NCBI GenBank assembly: GCA_963780175.1 | Contig: CAWAAT010000007.1 | Span: 1-64,000, forward strand | Source of the DNA: Brooklawnia sp963780175 | GTDB taxonomy: Bacteria > Actinomycetota > Actinomycetes > Propionibacteriales > Propionibacteriaceae | Direction: 5' to 3' | Length of the DNA stretch: 64,000 nt | In this document: positions 17,399 to 26,349 of the stretch, in pieces | Position numbering within the stretch: the first letter of the stretch is position 1 | Layout of the letters: each line of letters begins with the position of its first letter | Translations under genes and position numbers: made by a program | Notes under the pieces: generated by a model | Database searches by the model: none | Seen by the model: the letters and a program-made list of their open reading frames with translations, nothing else | What the model was told of the DNA's origin: nothing

Positions 17399-18007
17399 TC
17401 ACTCCCCCGCGGCCAGCAATGACTCCTGGACCCAGCCCAGCCACTCATAGATCGAGTAGATCCAGTTGCGGGGGTCGTCGTCGGGCAGTTCAGCCAATCG
17501 GTCGGCGTCCTCGGCGTCGGTGATGTCGAGCCTCACCGACAGCGCCAACCGCACGTTGGTCAGCGATTTCAGCCAGGCCGTGGTGTGCGGCCTGGGCACG
17601 GCACAGCGTCCCTCACCCTGGCAGGCCCGCAGGTCGGTGAGCATCAGGTGAGCGGCGCTGACCTTGTCATCCATCTGGGCGGTGTGGGTGAATCGGTGGA
17701 AGTCGTGGCTGGCGACCGGGTCGTGCGGGTAAGGGTCGGGGAACAGCCGCTGCAGCACCGGGTCGAGACTCGGTTCGTCATCGAAGTAGTCGCCGCCGTC
17801 AGCGGCCATCTCATGCTCGAGTCGGGCGAAGATGTCGTCCTCGGTTTCGACGTCGGGCGCCGGCCCGTGCGCTCCTGGACCATTGACCCCAGGGCAGTTG
17901 TCCATCAACAACTCGATGAGCTGACGCAGCAGGCCCTCCAAGAGGTCGACCTCCGCCGGCTCGAACTCACAGGCCACCCCGTCGTGGCAGCGTCGAAACG
18001 CCCTCAT
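17399..18007 (-). CDS. DUF2017 family protein
   Basis: A 202-residue actinobacterial protein, commonly found directly after clpS. It begins MRAFRRCHDGVACEFEPAEVDLLEGLLRQLIELL and has an acidic middle (EDDIFARLEHEMAADGGDYFDDEPSLDPVLQRLFPDPY), then FTHTAQMDDKVSAAHLMLTDL and LALSVRLDITDAED. The ATG at 18007 shares one base with the clpS stop (TGATG), implying coupled translation. Its link to ClpS suggests a role around N-end-rule or ClpCP proteolysis, but that is inference only. Confidence 0.85.
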   Translation of the reverse strand: MRAFRRCHDGVACEFEPAEVDLLEGLLRQLIELLMDNCPGVNGPGAHGPAPDVETEDDIFARLEHEMAADGGDYFDDEPSLDPVLQRLFPDPYPHDPVASHDFHRFTHTAQMDDKVSAAHLMLTDLRACQGEGRCAVPRPHTTAWLKSLTNVRLALSVRLDITDAEDADRLAELPDDDPRNWIYSIYEWLGWVQESLLAAGE

Positions 18008-18318
18008 CAGTCGGCCCTGTCCATGGTGGCCCACAGTCCGTAGCTGTGCATGGCCTGCACGTCACGCTCCATCGACTCACGGCAGCCAGAACTCACGATC
18101 GCGCGACCCTCCATGTGTACCTGCATCATGAGACGCTCGGAACGCTCACGGGAGTAGTTGAAATAGCTGGTGAACACGTGGGTCACGTAGCTCATCAGAT
18201 TGACGGGGTCGTCCCAGACCACCGTCACCCATGGCTGCGAGGTCGCCCGGTCGTGGCCCAGTCGGTCGTCAACGACCGTGTCGCCCACCGGACGCACGGG
18301 TGTCGATTCGCTGGCCAT
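18007..18318 (-). CDS. clpS: ATP-dependent Clp protease adaptor ClpS
   Basis: A 103-residue adaptor that delivers N-degron substrates to ClpA/ClpC. The core contains PWVTVVWDDPVNLMSYVTHVF (the DDPVN motif binds the N-end residue), the YFNYSRERSERLMMQVHMEGRAIV helix and the C-terminal AMHSYGLWATM strand. The first 30 residues are a variable tail. Start at the ATG at 18318; a frame to 18381 would overlap the divergent pncB promoter. A weak CACAAT box lies about 6 nt upstream. Confidence 0.9.
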   Translation of the reverse strand: MASESTPVRPVGDTVVDDRLGHDRATSQPWVTVVWDDPVNLMSYVTHVFTSYFNYSRERSERLMMQVHMEGRAIVSSGCRESMERDVQAMHSYGLWATMDRAD

Positions 18319-18353
18319 GTGCCCATTGTGGCCCACCGGTCCAAGCTGCGTCC

Positions 18354-18359
18354 TAGGCT
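18354..18359 (+). promoter_or_regulatory. Leaderless -10 box TAGGCT for pncB
   Basis: TAGGCT lies 6 nt before the ATG at 18366. No Shine-Dalgarno. Confidence 0.6.
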
Positions 18360-18365
18360 CCAACC

Positions 18366-19721
18366 ATGATCTCCACCGCACTGCTGACGGACATGTACGA
18401 GCTGACCATGATCCAGGCGGCCATGCGTGCCGGGACGGCCTTCCGGCGCTGCACCTTCGAACTCTTCCCTCGCCGGCTGCCGGAGGGACGGAGCTACGGA
18501 GTGGTGGCCGGGACCGGACGCGCCCTGGAGGCCGTCTGCAACTTCCGCTTCGGGGCAGCGGAGATCGACTTCCTGCGCCAACGCGGCATCGCAGACGACG
18601 GGTTGGCGCAGTGGCTGGCGGACTACCGGTTCGGCGGCAACATTCGTGGGTACGCCGAGGGAGAGCTGTTCTTCTCCGGCTCGCCGGTGCTCGTGGTGGA
18701 GGGCGGTTTCGCGGAGTCGGTGCTGCTCGAGACCCTGATGCTGTCGATCTTCAACCACGACTCAGCGGTCGCCTCGGCGGCGTCCCGCATGACGCTGGCC
18801 GCCGAGGGACGCCCCATCATCGAGATGGGCGGTCGACGTACGCACGAGTGGGCCGCGGTGGCATCAGCCAGGGCTGCGTGGGTGGCCGGATTCGGGTCGA
18901 GTTCTGATCTGGAGGCCGGTCGCAGCTGGGGAATCCCGGTCAGCGGCACCGCGGCGCACGCGTTCACCATGCTCTTCGACACCGAGGAGGACGCCTTCCG
19001 CGCCCAGTTGGCGTCCCAAGGGGTCGGCACCACCCTGCTGGTCGACACCTACGACGTCGACGAGGCCATCAAGCTGGGCGTGCGGTTGACCGAAGGTAAG
19101 TTGGGCGCCATCCGGCTGGACTCTGGCGACCTGACCACCGAGGTCCGTCGAGTACGCAAACTGCTCGACTCGCTGGGAGCCCACCAGACTCGCATCCTCG
19201 TGACCAACGACCTGGACGAATACCAGATCGCAGCCCTGCGTGGCGCCCCGGTGGACGGCTTCGGCGTCGGCACCTCGGTGGTCACCGGCTCGGGTCACCC
19301 GACCTGCGGAATGGTCTACAAGATCGTCAGCCGGGCCGACTCGGACGACCCGAGTGCCCCGCAGCGCCCGATTGCGAAGAAGTCGCAGAACAAGGGGACC
19401 ATCGGTGGACGCAAGACCGCGATGCGCCAGATCGGCGAGGACGGACGAGCCACCGCTGAGATCATCGGCGTCGACATCGAGCCCCGCCCCGACTCCAACG
19501 ACCGGATGGTGATGGTCGACCTGGTCAGGAACGGAGAGATCGTCGGTGCCGAGCCGCTGCAGTCGGCGCGCGACCGCCACGAGCGGGCTCGAGCCGAACT
19601 TCCCCTGGCCGGACTCAAGATCAGCAAGGCTGAACAGGCCATCCCGACGGTCTACCTCGACCAGTTGGGCAGCAGTCTCGACAACGTCTACCTCGTGGGC
19701 CAGCCGCCAGCCAACTTGTGA
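18366..19721 (+). CDS. pncB: Nicotinate phosphoribosyltransferase
   Basis: A 451-residue enzyme converting nicotinate and PRPP to nicotinate mononucleotide in the Preiss-Handler NAD salvage route. It starts TALLTDMYELTMIQAAMRAG, includes the TFELFPRRLPEG motif, the HEWAAVASARAAWVAGFGSSSDLEAG region with the phosphorylatable His context, GTAAHAFTM and LGAIRLDSGDL in the phosphoribosyl site. pncA follows and makes its substrate, so the two genes form a nicotinamide-to-NaMN module. Confidence 0.93.
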   Translation: MISTALLTDMYELTMIQAAMRAGTAFRRCTFELFPRRLPEGRSYGVVAGTGRALEAVCNFRFGAAEIDFLRQRGIADDGLAQWLADYRFGGNIRGYAEGELFFSGSPVLVVEGGFAESVLLETLMLSIFNHDSAVASAASRMTLAAEGRPIIEMGGRRTHEWAAVASARAAWVAGFGSSSDLEAGRSWGIPVSGTAAHAFTMLFDTEEDAFRAQLASQGVGTTLLVDTYDVDEAIKLGVRLTEGKLGAIRLDSGDLTTEVRRVRKLLDSLGAHQTRILVTNDLDEYQIAALRGAPVDGFGVGTSVVTGSGHPTCGMVYKIVSRADSDDPSAPQRPIAKKSQNKGTIGGRKTAMRQIGEDGRATAEIIGVDIEPRPDSNDRMVMVDLVRNGEIVGAEPLQSARDRHERARAELPLAGLKISKAEQAIPTVYLDQLGSSLDNVYLVGQPPANL

Positions 19722-19787
19722 CGGGCCGGCCGATATGCTCGGTTCAGGAACCGTCCCTTGGGGGCCGAGAGCACGGGAGGCAGTGCC

Positions 19788-20372
19788 TTGACTACCGCTT
19801 TGATTGTCGTAGATGTACAGAACGACTTCTGCGAAGGGGGCTCGCTGCCCATCGCCGGCGGCGCACAGGTGGCCCGCGACATCGCTGCGTTCGCGGGTCC
19901 CGACCTGAATCGCGCCAGAGCGCGCGGCTACGACTACGTGATCGCCACCCGCGACCGGCACGTCGACCCGGATGACCATTTCAGCGACCGTCCCGACTTC
20001 GTGGACAGCTGGCCGCGGCACTGCGTGGCGGGGACGCCCGGGGCGGAGTTCCATCCTGCCGTGGCAAGGTTGCCGTTCGACGCCGTCTTCGACAAGGGTG
20101 CCCTCTCAGCGGCCTACTCCGGTTTCGAGGGAACGATCGGCGGCGCCCTCGAGGGACCAGGTCTGCACGAGTGGCTCAACGCCCGCGGAGTGGCCCGAGT
20201 TCATGTCTGCGGGCTGGCCACCGACCACTGCGTCAGGGCAACAGCCCTGGACGCGTCCCGCCTCGGCTACCACACCACGGTACTGCTCAACCTGTCGGCT
20301 GCGGTCAGCCCGGATCGGGTCCCTCAGGTGATCGAGAAACTACACGACGCCGGGGTGCTCGTCACACACTGA
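19788..20372 (+). CDS. pncA: Nicotinamidase
   Basis: A 194-residue isochorismatase-fold amidase turning nicotinamide into nicotinate. Catalytic triad positions are visible: Asp in ALIVVDVQNDFCEGG, Lys in VFDKGALSAAYSGFEG, Cys in HVCGLATDHCVRATALDA; metal ligands lie in the RDRHVDPDDHF stretch. I chose the TTG at 19788: GGGAGG sits 7 nt upstream and the family N terminus begins there. An upstream ATG at 19758 would add ten unlike residues. The 3' end overlaps the convergent malQ by 11 bp. Confidence 0.9.
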   Translation: MTTALIVVDVQNDFCEGGSLPIAGGAQVARDIAAFAGPDLNRARARGYDYVIATRDRHVDPDDHFSDRPDFVDSWPRHCVAGTPGAEFHPAVARLPFDAVFDKGALSAAYSGFEGTIGGALEGPGLHEWLNARGVARVHVCGLATDHCVRATALDASRLGYHTTVLLNLSAAVSPDRVPQVIEKLHDAGVLVTH

Positions 20373-22521
20373 GGGTGGGACGCCACGGGTTCGGCACTCG
20401 GCTGAACCCGTTGATCACCGCCGCCAGCCGCATCGGGCGCTCCATCTCGTACAACTCTTCCAGCATGAGCGGTCGACCGTCCGGCCCCGACAACGGGATC
20501 TGCCAGTTCGGGTACTCCTTCTTGGTGCCCGGCTGGTTCTGGATCCGACGGTCACCGACGGCGTCCACCAATGCCACGTTCAAGACCCGTGATCGGGTGG
20601 CGGTGAGGTAGCGGTAAAGCCCCAGCACCTGGGCCTCCACCTCGTCGTCGGTGTCGTCGAGCAGCAGCCCTCGCTCGGTCAGCCGGTTCAACCACACGTG
20701 CTGCTCGCGGGCAGCGGCGGCCTCCTCCTGTTCCAACGACTCCGTGAGAAGCCCCAGTTCGTGGCGCAGTTTGACGTGAGCATTCGCGAGGTAACCGGCG
20801 GTCGGCGGCAGGTCGTGGGTGACGACCGAGGCCATCGAGTACTCCCGCCATCGTTCGGGCGGCACCGGCTGGCCATCGTCGCCGTACTCGAACCACAGCA
20901 CCGAGGTGCCGAGGATGCCACGCTCGGCCAGGTAGCCGCGAACCCACGGTTCCACGGTGCCCAGGTCCTCGCCGATCACGAAGGCTCCGGCCCGTTGGGC
21001 CTCCAGCATGATGATGCCGATCAGGGCGTCATGGTCGTAGCGCACATAGGTGCCCTCGCGGGCCGAACCACCCTGGGGGATCCACCACAGTCGGAACATC
21101 CCGAGGATGTGGTCGATGCGCACACCGCCGGCATGTCCCAGGGCGGTCCGCAACATGCTGCGGAACGGTGCGTAGGCGGTGTCGGCGAGTCTGTCCGGAC
21201 GCCACGGCGGCTGCCCCCAGTCCTGGCCCAGCTGGTTGTACCCGTCTGGGGGGGCCCCGACGGAAATGCCATGCGCGTACACGTCGCTCATCATCCAGGT
21301 GTCCGCGGACGCCGCGCCCACCCCCACCGCCAGGTCAGTGATGATGCCAGCCGACATGCCGGCATCCTGGGCTGCCTGTTGGGCGTCGCTGAGCTGTTCC
21401 CAGGCCACCCACTGGAGCCACTCGTGGAAGGTGATCTCGGGAAGGTGGTCGTCGTGCAGCCTGTCGACCTTGGGCGAGCTGGGCCGGCGCAGGTCCTCGT
21501 CCCACTGGCGCCAGTCGTTGCCGTAGAGCTCACACAGCACGCACCAAGTGGCGAAATCTCTTAGCCGGCGTCCGTGGCGACGCTTGAAGTCCTCGAATGC
21601 CATTTGTCGAGCCGGACGCAGGCCGCAGCGATGGATGATGGACAACGCCTCGCGCTTGTACCGCCACGGGATGTCGCGTTGGACCAACTCCTCACCGGCC
21701 AACGCATCGTCGAGTTGGGCGCGCAGGCCGGCGACCTCGCCACGAGCGGCGTCGTCGAGTTGGGCGAACTCGCGAACCGCCTCGGGACGGATGTACATCG
21801 GGTTGAGGAACAACCGAGAGCTTGGCAGGTAGGGAGAGATGTCCATCGGCGGCGCGGGTTGGGCCGCGTGCAACGGGTTGATGAGGACGTAGTGCGCGTA
21901 CTGCTGGGTGGCCGACCACACCGCCAGGTCCGACAGATCGGTCAGGTCTCCGATGCCCCACGACCCGCTCGACCGCACGCTGTACAACTGGGCGGCGTAT
22001 CCCCACAGCCGCCGCTTGCCGAGATGCTCCGGCAAACCGAGGAAACGCGGGGTGACGATCAGCGTGGCCTCGGCCTGACGGTCGTCGGAGAGCAACTCAA
22101 GACGGTGGTAACCGGTGGGCAGGTCGGCCGGGACCTGGAAGCTCGCCTCACCGATGAGCACACCATCGATCTCACGGGGTTCGACCGTGTGCGGACGCTG
22201 GCCGAGGTAGCGGACCTCGCCGGTCTCAAGCCGTAGCCTGATCTGCGCGGGATGACCCTCCACCACGTGCGCCTCGACGTGGGTCTGGGCACCCTCGGTG
22301 GCGACCACCACCGGAGGCAACCCGCGTCGCCAAGGCTTGAGATGGTGCTCGACGATGGCCGCATCAGCCTTCTCAGCGCTCGAGGCGTCCACTCCCATGG
22401 CTGCCATCACAGCAATCATGGTCTGCTGCGAAACCTGGGTGTGTCGTCCCTTCCAGTCCCAGAACTCGGTGGCGATGCCGAGCAACTCGGCCAGAGTGTA
22501 AAGGGACGACTCGTCGCTCAT
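20362..22521 (-). CDS. malQ: 4-alpha-glucanotransferase (amylomaltase)
   Basis: A 719-residue GH77 enzyme that transfers alpha-1,4-glucan segments, used in maltodextrin or glycogen turnover. An actinobacterial N-terminal extension of about 150 residues precedes the barrel. GH77 motifs are GIGDLTDLSDLAVW, PISPYLPSSRLFLNPMY-like, the nucleophile Asp in GVRIDHILGMFRLWW, the acid/base Glu in VIGEDLGTV, and VTHDLPPTAGYL. ATG at 22521 with AGAAGGA upstream; an ATG at 22560 is less likely. No other glycogen gene is adjacent. Confidence 0.92.
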   Translation of the reverse strand: MSDESSLYTLAELLGIATEFWDWKGRHTQVSQQTMIAVMAAMGVDASSAEKADAAIVEHHLKPWRRGLPPVVVATEGAQTHVEAHVVEGHPAQIRLRLETGEVRYLGQRPHTVEPREIDGVLIGEASFQVPADLPTGYHRLELLSDDRQAEATLIVTPRFLGLPEHLGKRRLWGYAAQLYSVRSSGSWGIGDLTDLSDLAVWSATQQYAHYVLINPLHAAQPAPPMDISPYLPSSRLFLNPMYIRPEAVREFAQLDDAARGEVAGLRAQLDDALAGEELVQRDIPWRYKREALSIIHRCGLRPARQMAFEDFKRRHGRRLRDFATWCVLCELYGNDWRQWDEDLRRPSSPKVDRLHDDHLPEITFHEWLQWVAWEQLSDAQQAAQDAGMSAGIITDLAVGVGAASADTWMMSDVYAHGISVGAPPDGYNQLGQDWGQPPWRPDRLADTAYAPFRSMLRTALGHAGGVRIDHILGMFRLWWIPQGGSAREGTYVRYDHDALIGIIMLEAQRAGAFVIGEDLGTVEPWVRGYLAERGILGTSVLWFEYGDDGQPVPPERWREYSMASVVTHDLPPTAGYLANAHVKLRHELGLLTESLEQEEAAAAREQHVWLNRLTERGLLLDDTDDEVEAQVLGLYRYLTATRSRVLNVALVDAVGDRRIQNQPGTKKEYPNWQIPLSGPDGRPLMLEELYEMERPMRLAAVINGFSRVPNPWRPTLSV

Positions 22522-22575
22522 CGGCCACATTCCTTCTGCAGAAGATCCACGCTGACCCACGTCACTCTACCGGTG

Positions 22576-23340
22576 TCAGCGGATCTTGACGACCTGCGTC
22601 CGAGCGGCCATGTCGTGCAGCGTCTGACGCCTGGCGTTGGCCAGTGGCAGCAGCACATCGACCAGCCACGCTACCCACAGGATCGCCAGCCCCTGGTAAG
22701 CGAGATTGCGCACCACGGCGGTGCCCGCGGAGAGGCCGTGATGGTCGCGTCCGCGCCCCACCGGAACCACGCGGAGGCCCAGGGCCAGCATGCCCAGGGT
22801 TCCGCCACGCCAGATCTGCAGGCCCGCGGAGTAGATGAAGTTGATGGTGATGGTCAGGATCGACAGCGAGGTGTAGGGCCCGACGATCCCATAGACGGGG
22901 TCGGTGTAGTCGGGCATGACACCGCCCACCTGGGCGGCCCGGATCGCGTCGTTCATCCAAGCCTCGAAGCCGGTCACCAGGGGTTCGTAGAACGGGAGCG
23001 CCGCGACCGCGACCACCACCCCCAACGCCAGGATGTCGATCGTGACAGCGGCGGCCCGGGCCCACCAACCCGCCAGCGGAACTCCGTCGACGGTCACCGG
23101 TCCGGTGGTGCGCGACGCATACTCGTACGGTTCCCTCTGGTCGGCCCACTGCTGGGGATCGCCGGTCTGCTGTTGGGGGTAGCCGGCCTGCTGCTGAGGG
23201 TAGGCGGTCTGCTGCTGGGGAGCCACCGCGCGGGTGCGATCTGTCCACCGGCCGCCGTCCCAGAATCGGTGACTCCCGACATCTGCAGGGTCGGGATACC
23301 ATCCGGCGGGAGGCAGGGAGATGCTGGGGTCAGTGCTCAC
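22576..23340 (-). CDS. RDD-family membrane protein with DUF2510 N terminus
   Basis: A 254-residue membrane protein. Residues 10-40 form a DUF2510 motif (PPAGWYPDPADVGSHRFWDGGRWTDRT), followed by a Gln/Pro-rich repeat (PQQQ-AGY/TAY/TGD, about 45-65), a common pairing in actinobacteria. The RDD domain begins VPLAGWWARAAAVTIDILALG and holds three to four hydrophobic helices with the RGGTLGMLALGLRVV motif. GTG start with a weak GATGCT box 6 nt upstream. Function unknown; RDD proteins are sometimes linked to transport. Confidence 0.8.
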   Translation of the reverse strand: MSTDPSISLPPAGWYPDPADVGSHRFWDGGRWTDRTRAVAPQQQTAYPQQQAGYPQQQTGDPQQWADQREPYEYASRTTGPVTVDGVPLAGWWARAAAVTIDILALGVVVAVAALPFYEPLVTGFEAWMNDAIRAAQVGGVMPDYTDPVYGIVGPYTSLSILTITINFIYSAGLQIWRGGTLGMLALGLRVVPVGRGRDHHGLSAGTAVVRNLAYQGLAILWVAWLVDVLLPLANARRQTLHDMAARTQVVKIR

Positions 23341-23379
23341 CGTTCCAGCATCGCATGCCGAGGCAAGGCCGGTAGCGCC

Positions 23380-24762
23380 CTACCCCACGCCCGCGGACTC
23401 GTTGCGCACCGAGCCGATGCGTCCGGTGGCCACTAGCGCCAGGACGCACACCACCACGCAGAGCAGGTAGATCGGTCCGAAGACGACCGTGGCGTCGGAG
23501 TCCAGGTGCAGGGCGGCGAAGAACGAGCCTGCCAGGCCGGTGACCAGGCTGTTGCCGATGCCCTCGGCGACTTGCAGGGACGAGGTGTTGCGGCCGATGA
23601 GATGAGCCTCGCTGAGTTGCATGTTCGCCAGTGACGTGCTGGCGACCAGCAGGCCCATGCCCAGACCGGCGAGCGCCAGCGCGAACCCCAGGACACTCCA
23701 GTGCCACGCCGACCAGACCCCCAACGCCATCACGACCAGGCCCAACAGCAGGGCGGCCACCCCGACCTCGATGATCTGATCACGGCGGATCCGCAGACCC
23801 TGGTAGGCCTGCACCAGGGAGCCGAGCGTCCAGCCCGTCGAACCGATCGCGATGAACAGTCCGGCCGCTCCGAGCTCGAAGCCGTGCAGCCGGATCAGCA
23901 CCAACGGCAGGAAACTCTCTGCGGCGAAGAAGGCACCGGTGGCCAGACCGCGCGTCCACATCAGCGCCGGCAGACCCACACGCAGCCGCAGGAAGCCTGC
24001 CGGCATCAGCCGGGGCAGACCCGCCAGCAGGGCAGCCAGGCCGAGGCCCGCCACCACGATCCCCTGCCATCCCAGGTGCTGACCCGCCACCTGCAGAAGC
24101 GCAGCGCCGGTCGCTGCAGCGAACGCCGCCCACACCGGCACCGGGTTGGTCTCGTAGCCTTCCTGAGGCTGACGCTGGCGTTGTAGTGCCGACAGCGGAC
24201 GCACCCCCGGCAGCACCACGAGCGCCAGGAACGGGACGACTCCGAAGAAGACCCACTGCCAACCAAGGCGGGTGGTGATCCAGGCTGCGATGGGTGGCCC
24301 CAGGAAGCTGGGCAGCATCCAGCACAACGACAGCAGGCTCATCAGCCAGGCACGTTCGTGTTTGCCGTAGGCCTGGGCGACCACCACCATGAAGGCCAGG
24401 TTCGTCGACCCGGCGCCGAAGCCCTGGACAGCCCTGAACACCAGCAGCCATGTCATGTCGCCGGCGAAACCAGCACCGATCAGCCCCGCCATGAATACCG
24501 CCACACCAGCAGCCAGCGGCAGCACCGGGCCGATCCGGTCGACCAACCGGCCCGCCAGCACGATGGCCAGCACCTGCGCGATGACGAAGGCGGTGAACGC
24601 CCAGGCGTACAGGTCGAGGCGTCCAAGGTCTTCGGCTGCTGCCGGCATCGCGGTGAGCACGGCGTAGGCCTCGAAGGCGATGGCCAGGGCCCCACCGAGC
24701 AGGGTGACGGTGAGACCTGATTGGCCGCCTCGTCCAGCAGGGGCTCGAGCTGACCGGATCAC
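23380..24762 (-). CDS. MFS transporter, multidrug-efflux-like
   Basis: A 460-residue inner-membrane transporter with about 14 hydrophobic helices, resembling the DHA2/EmrB group. Landmarks are LLGGALAIAFEAYAVLTAMPAAAEDLG, the loop 2-3 motif LAGRLVDRIGPVLPL, and RAVQGFGAGSTNLA in helix 4. Short substrate cannot be predicted. Start chosen at the GTG at 24762, which lies 6 nt after a CAGACT box in a promoter segment that is mirrored for the divergent DUF3039 gene. Confidence 0.85.
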   Translation of the reverse strand: MIRSARAPAGRGGQSGLTVTLLGGALAIAFEAYAVLTAMPAAAEDLGRLDLYAWAFTAFVIAQVLAIVLAGRLVDRIGPVLPLAAGVAVFMAGLIGAGFAGDMTWLLVFRAVQGFGAGSTNLAFMVVVAQAYGKHERAWLMSLLSLCWMLPSFLGPPIAAWITTRLGWQWVFFGVVPFLALVVLPGVRPLSALQRQRQPQEGYETNPVPVWAAFAAATGAALLQVAGQHLGWQGIVVAGLGLAALLAGLPRLMPAGFLRLRVGLPALMWTRGLATGAFFAAESFLPLVLIRLHGFELGAAGLFIAIGSTGWTLGSLVQAYQGLRIRRDQIIEVGVAALLLGLVVMALGVWSAWHWSVLGFALALAGLGMGLLVASTSLANMQLSEAHLIGRNTSSLQVAEGIGNSLVTGLAGSFFAALHLDSDATVVFGPIYLLCVVVCVLALVATGRIGSVRNESAGVG

Positions 24763-24806
24763 CGTGCCAGTCTGGCACGGGTTCCGGCCCGTGCCAGACT
24801 GGGTGC
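24762..24806. promoter_or_regulatory. Divergent promoter with a duplicated 14-nt unit, one copy per strand
   Basis: CCGTGCCAGACTGG occurs once on each strand: minus strand before the MFS gene, plus strand before the DUF3039 gene. In each, CAGACT is 6 nt from the start codon. The left copy is also half of the palindrome CCGTGCCAG-T-CTGGCACGG (24762-24780). This could be a shared operator or a duplicated leaderless promoter. Confidence 0.6.
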
Positions 24807-25070
24807 ATGAGTCAACTGGCCCCTGGTTCACAGACCATTACACAGGAGCGCGTCGAGGAACGCCATGAGGAAGGCGACGAGGAGCGCTTCAGCCACTACG
24901 TCCCCAAGGCGAAGCTCACCGAGGCGCAGGTGATGGGCACCCCAGTGATCGCACTGTGCGGCAAGGTCTGGGTACCCACGCGCAATCCCGAGCGATTCCC
25001 GGTCTGCCCGATGTGCAAGGAGATCTGGGAGTCGATGCAGCCGGGCAAGAACAAGGGTCCCGACCGCTGA
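24807..25070 (+). CDS. DUF3039 family protein
   Basis: An 87-residue actinobacterial protein. It has an acidic N-terminal half (ERVEERHEEGDEERFSHYV) and a C-terminal zinc-ribbon-like part, ALCGKVWVPTRNPERFPVCPMCKEIW, with Cys near residues 51, 67 and 70 in CG and CPxC motifs. Function unknown; the conserved size and cysteines suggest a small metal-binding protein. Divergent from the MFS gene with a mirrored promoter. Confidence 0.82.
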   Translation: MSQLAPGSQTITQERVEERHEEGDEERFSHYVPKAKLTEAQVMGTPVIALCGKVWVPTRNPERFPVCPMCKEIWESMQPGKNKGPDR

Positions 25071-25086
25071 GCCGGGCCGTCCGTCG

Positions 25087-26349
25087 TCAGGCGCCCAACC
25101 CGTAGGCGCGGTGCACCAGCACGATGGGGTGCACCGATCGCACGCCGGTCGACTTCTCGATCTGCCATCTGCAGGTCTCGGTGTCGCAGGCCACCACACC
25201 CTGATGCGTCTCGCGCACCATCTCGAACAGCGGTTCACCGACCGCTTGCGCGATCTCGTACTTCTCGGCCTTCAGCCCATAGGTGCCGGCGATGCCGCAG
25301 CAGGTCGCCCCGCTCTCGACGACCTCAAGGCCGGGAATGAGTCGAAGCAGGTCGGCCGCCGGCGCGCCCATCCCCTGGCTGCGCACCTGGCAGGGCTGGT
25401 GGTACGGAACGCGCAGGTGGATGGGCAGGAAGTCGGTCGGCAACTGATCGGCTTCGTGCAGGTCCATCAGGAACTCCGAGATGTCGCGCGTCCGGGCCCC
25501 CACCTCGAGCAGGTCGGAGTCAGCCAGACCGAGAATCTCGTGCGCCTCGTGCTTGAGCATGCCGCCGCAACTGCCCGCGGTGCTGACGATGGTCAGCTCT
25601 GCCCCCGCTGAGCGGAGCTGGGCGACCAGGCTGCGCACCGACGCGGACGCCTGCTCGAACAGGCCGTTGCTCTGTTCGGCCAGGCCGCAGCACCCTTGGG
25701 CCGGTACCAACACCTCGAAGCCGATGTGCTCCAGCACCTGGATGGCCTTGATGGCCGCGTCCACCTCGAAGTAGCCGCCGGCACAACCATGGAAGAAGAC
25801 GACTGGGCCACGGTTGGGCCGACTGCTCGGTGCTGGGCGAGACGCGAGCCACGCCCGCAGAGACGTCGGACGCGCGGTCGGCATGGGTGCGTCCCGGTGC
25901 ACCCCCACGAGCTTCTCCATCATGATTCGCGCCATCGGGTTGCCCAGCACCGCGTTGGCGAGGGGAGCCACCGGGGTCATCACCTGGCCCATCAGCACGG
26001 TCTGGGTGATGAGCCGGTCACGCAGCGGGACGCCGTGCTCGGCCTTCATCACCGCCCGTGCCAACGAGTTGATCTCGGCCACCTTGACCCCCTGGGGGCA
26101 GACCACGGTGCAGGTGCCGCAACTGGAGCAGTAGTCGACCGAGTGGTCGACCGACTCTGCGTCCCGGAACCGTTCGGCCTGCGGCCCGACGAACTTGGGG
26201 CCACTGAATAGCTCTGTCACCGCGGCAACCGGGCAGCTCTGCTCACACAACGTGCACTTGATGCAGTGGTCGAGGCTGAGCCTGTTGAGCTCGCTGTTGA
26301 GCCGCTCCCGCAGCTGTTGCGCGTGCCCGGATCGTGAGGTGGGTTTCAT
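25087..26349 (-). CDS. glpC: Anaerobic glycerol-3-phosphate dehydrogenase subunit C
   Basis: A 420-residue Fe-S membrane-anchor subunit. N-terminal 4Fe-4S motifs are CIKCTLCEQSCPVAAVTE (about residue 25) and CSSCGTCTVVCPQGVKV (about 70). Two CCG domains follow (FFHGCAGGYFEVD...AQGCCGLAEQ and VPYHPCQ-like...GATCCGIAGTYG). It conveys electrons from GlpAB to the quinone pool. ATG at 26349 overlaps the glpB stop as ATGA. Confidence 0.92.
   Translation of the reverse strand: MKPTSRSGHAQQLRERLNSELNRLSLDHCIKCTLCEQSCPVAAVTELFSGPKFVGPQAERFRDAESVDHSVDYCSSCGTCTVVCPQGVKVAEINSLARAVMKAEHGVPLRDRLITQTVLMGQVMTPVAPLANAVLGNPMARIMMEKLVGVHRDAPMPTARPTSLRAWLASRPAPSSRPNRGPVVFFHGCAGGYFEVDAAIKAIQVLEHIGFEVLVPAQGCCGLAEQSNGLFEQASASVRSLVAQLRSAGAELTIVSTAGSCGGMLKHEAHEILGLADSDLLEVGARTRDISEFLMDLHEADQLPTDFLPIHLRVPYHQPCQVRSQGMGAPAADLLRLIPGLEVVESGATCCGIAGTYGLKAEKYEIAQAVGEPLFEMVRETHQGVVACDTETCRWQIEKSTGVRSVHPIVLVHRAYGLGA

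Noticed and set aside
18864..20054. A 396-codon minus-strand frame opposite pncB and pncA
   Set aside because: Shadow frame with no motif; both plus-strand enzymes carry full catalytic signatures.
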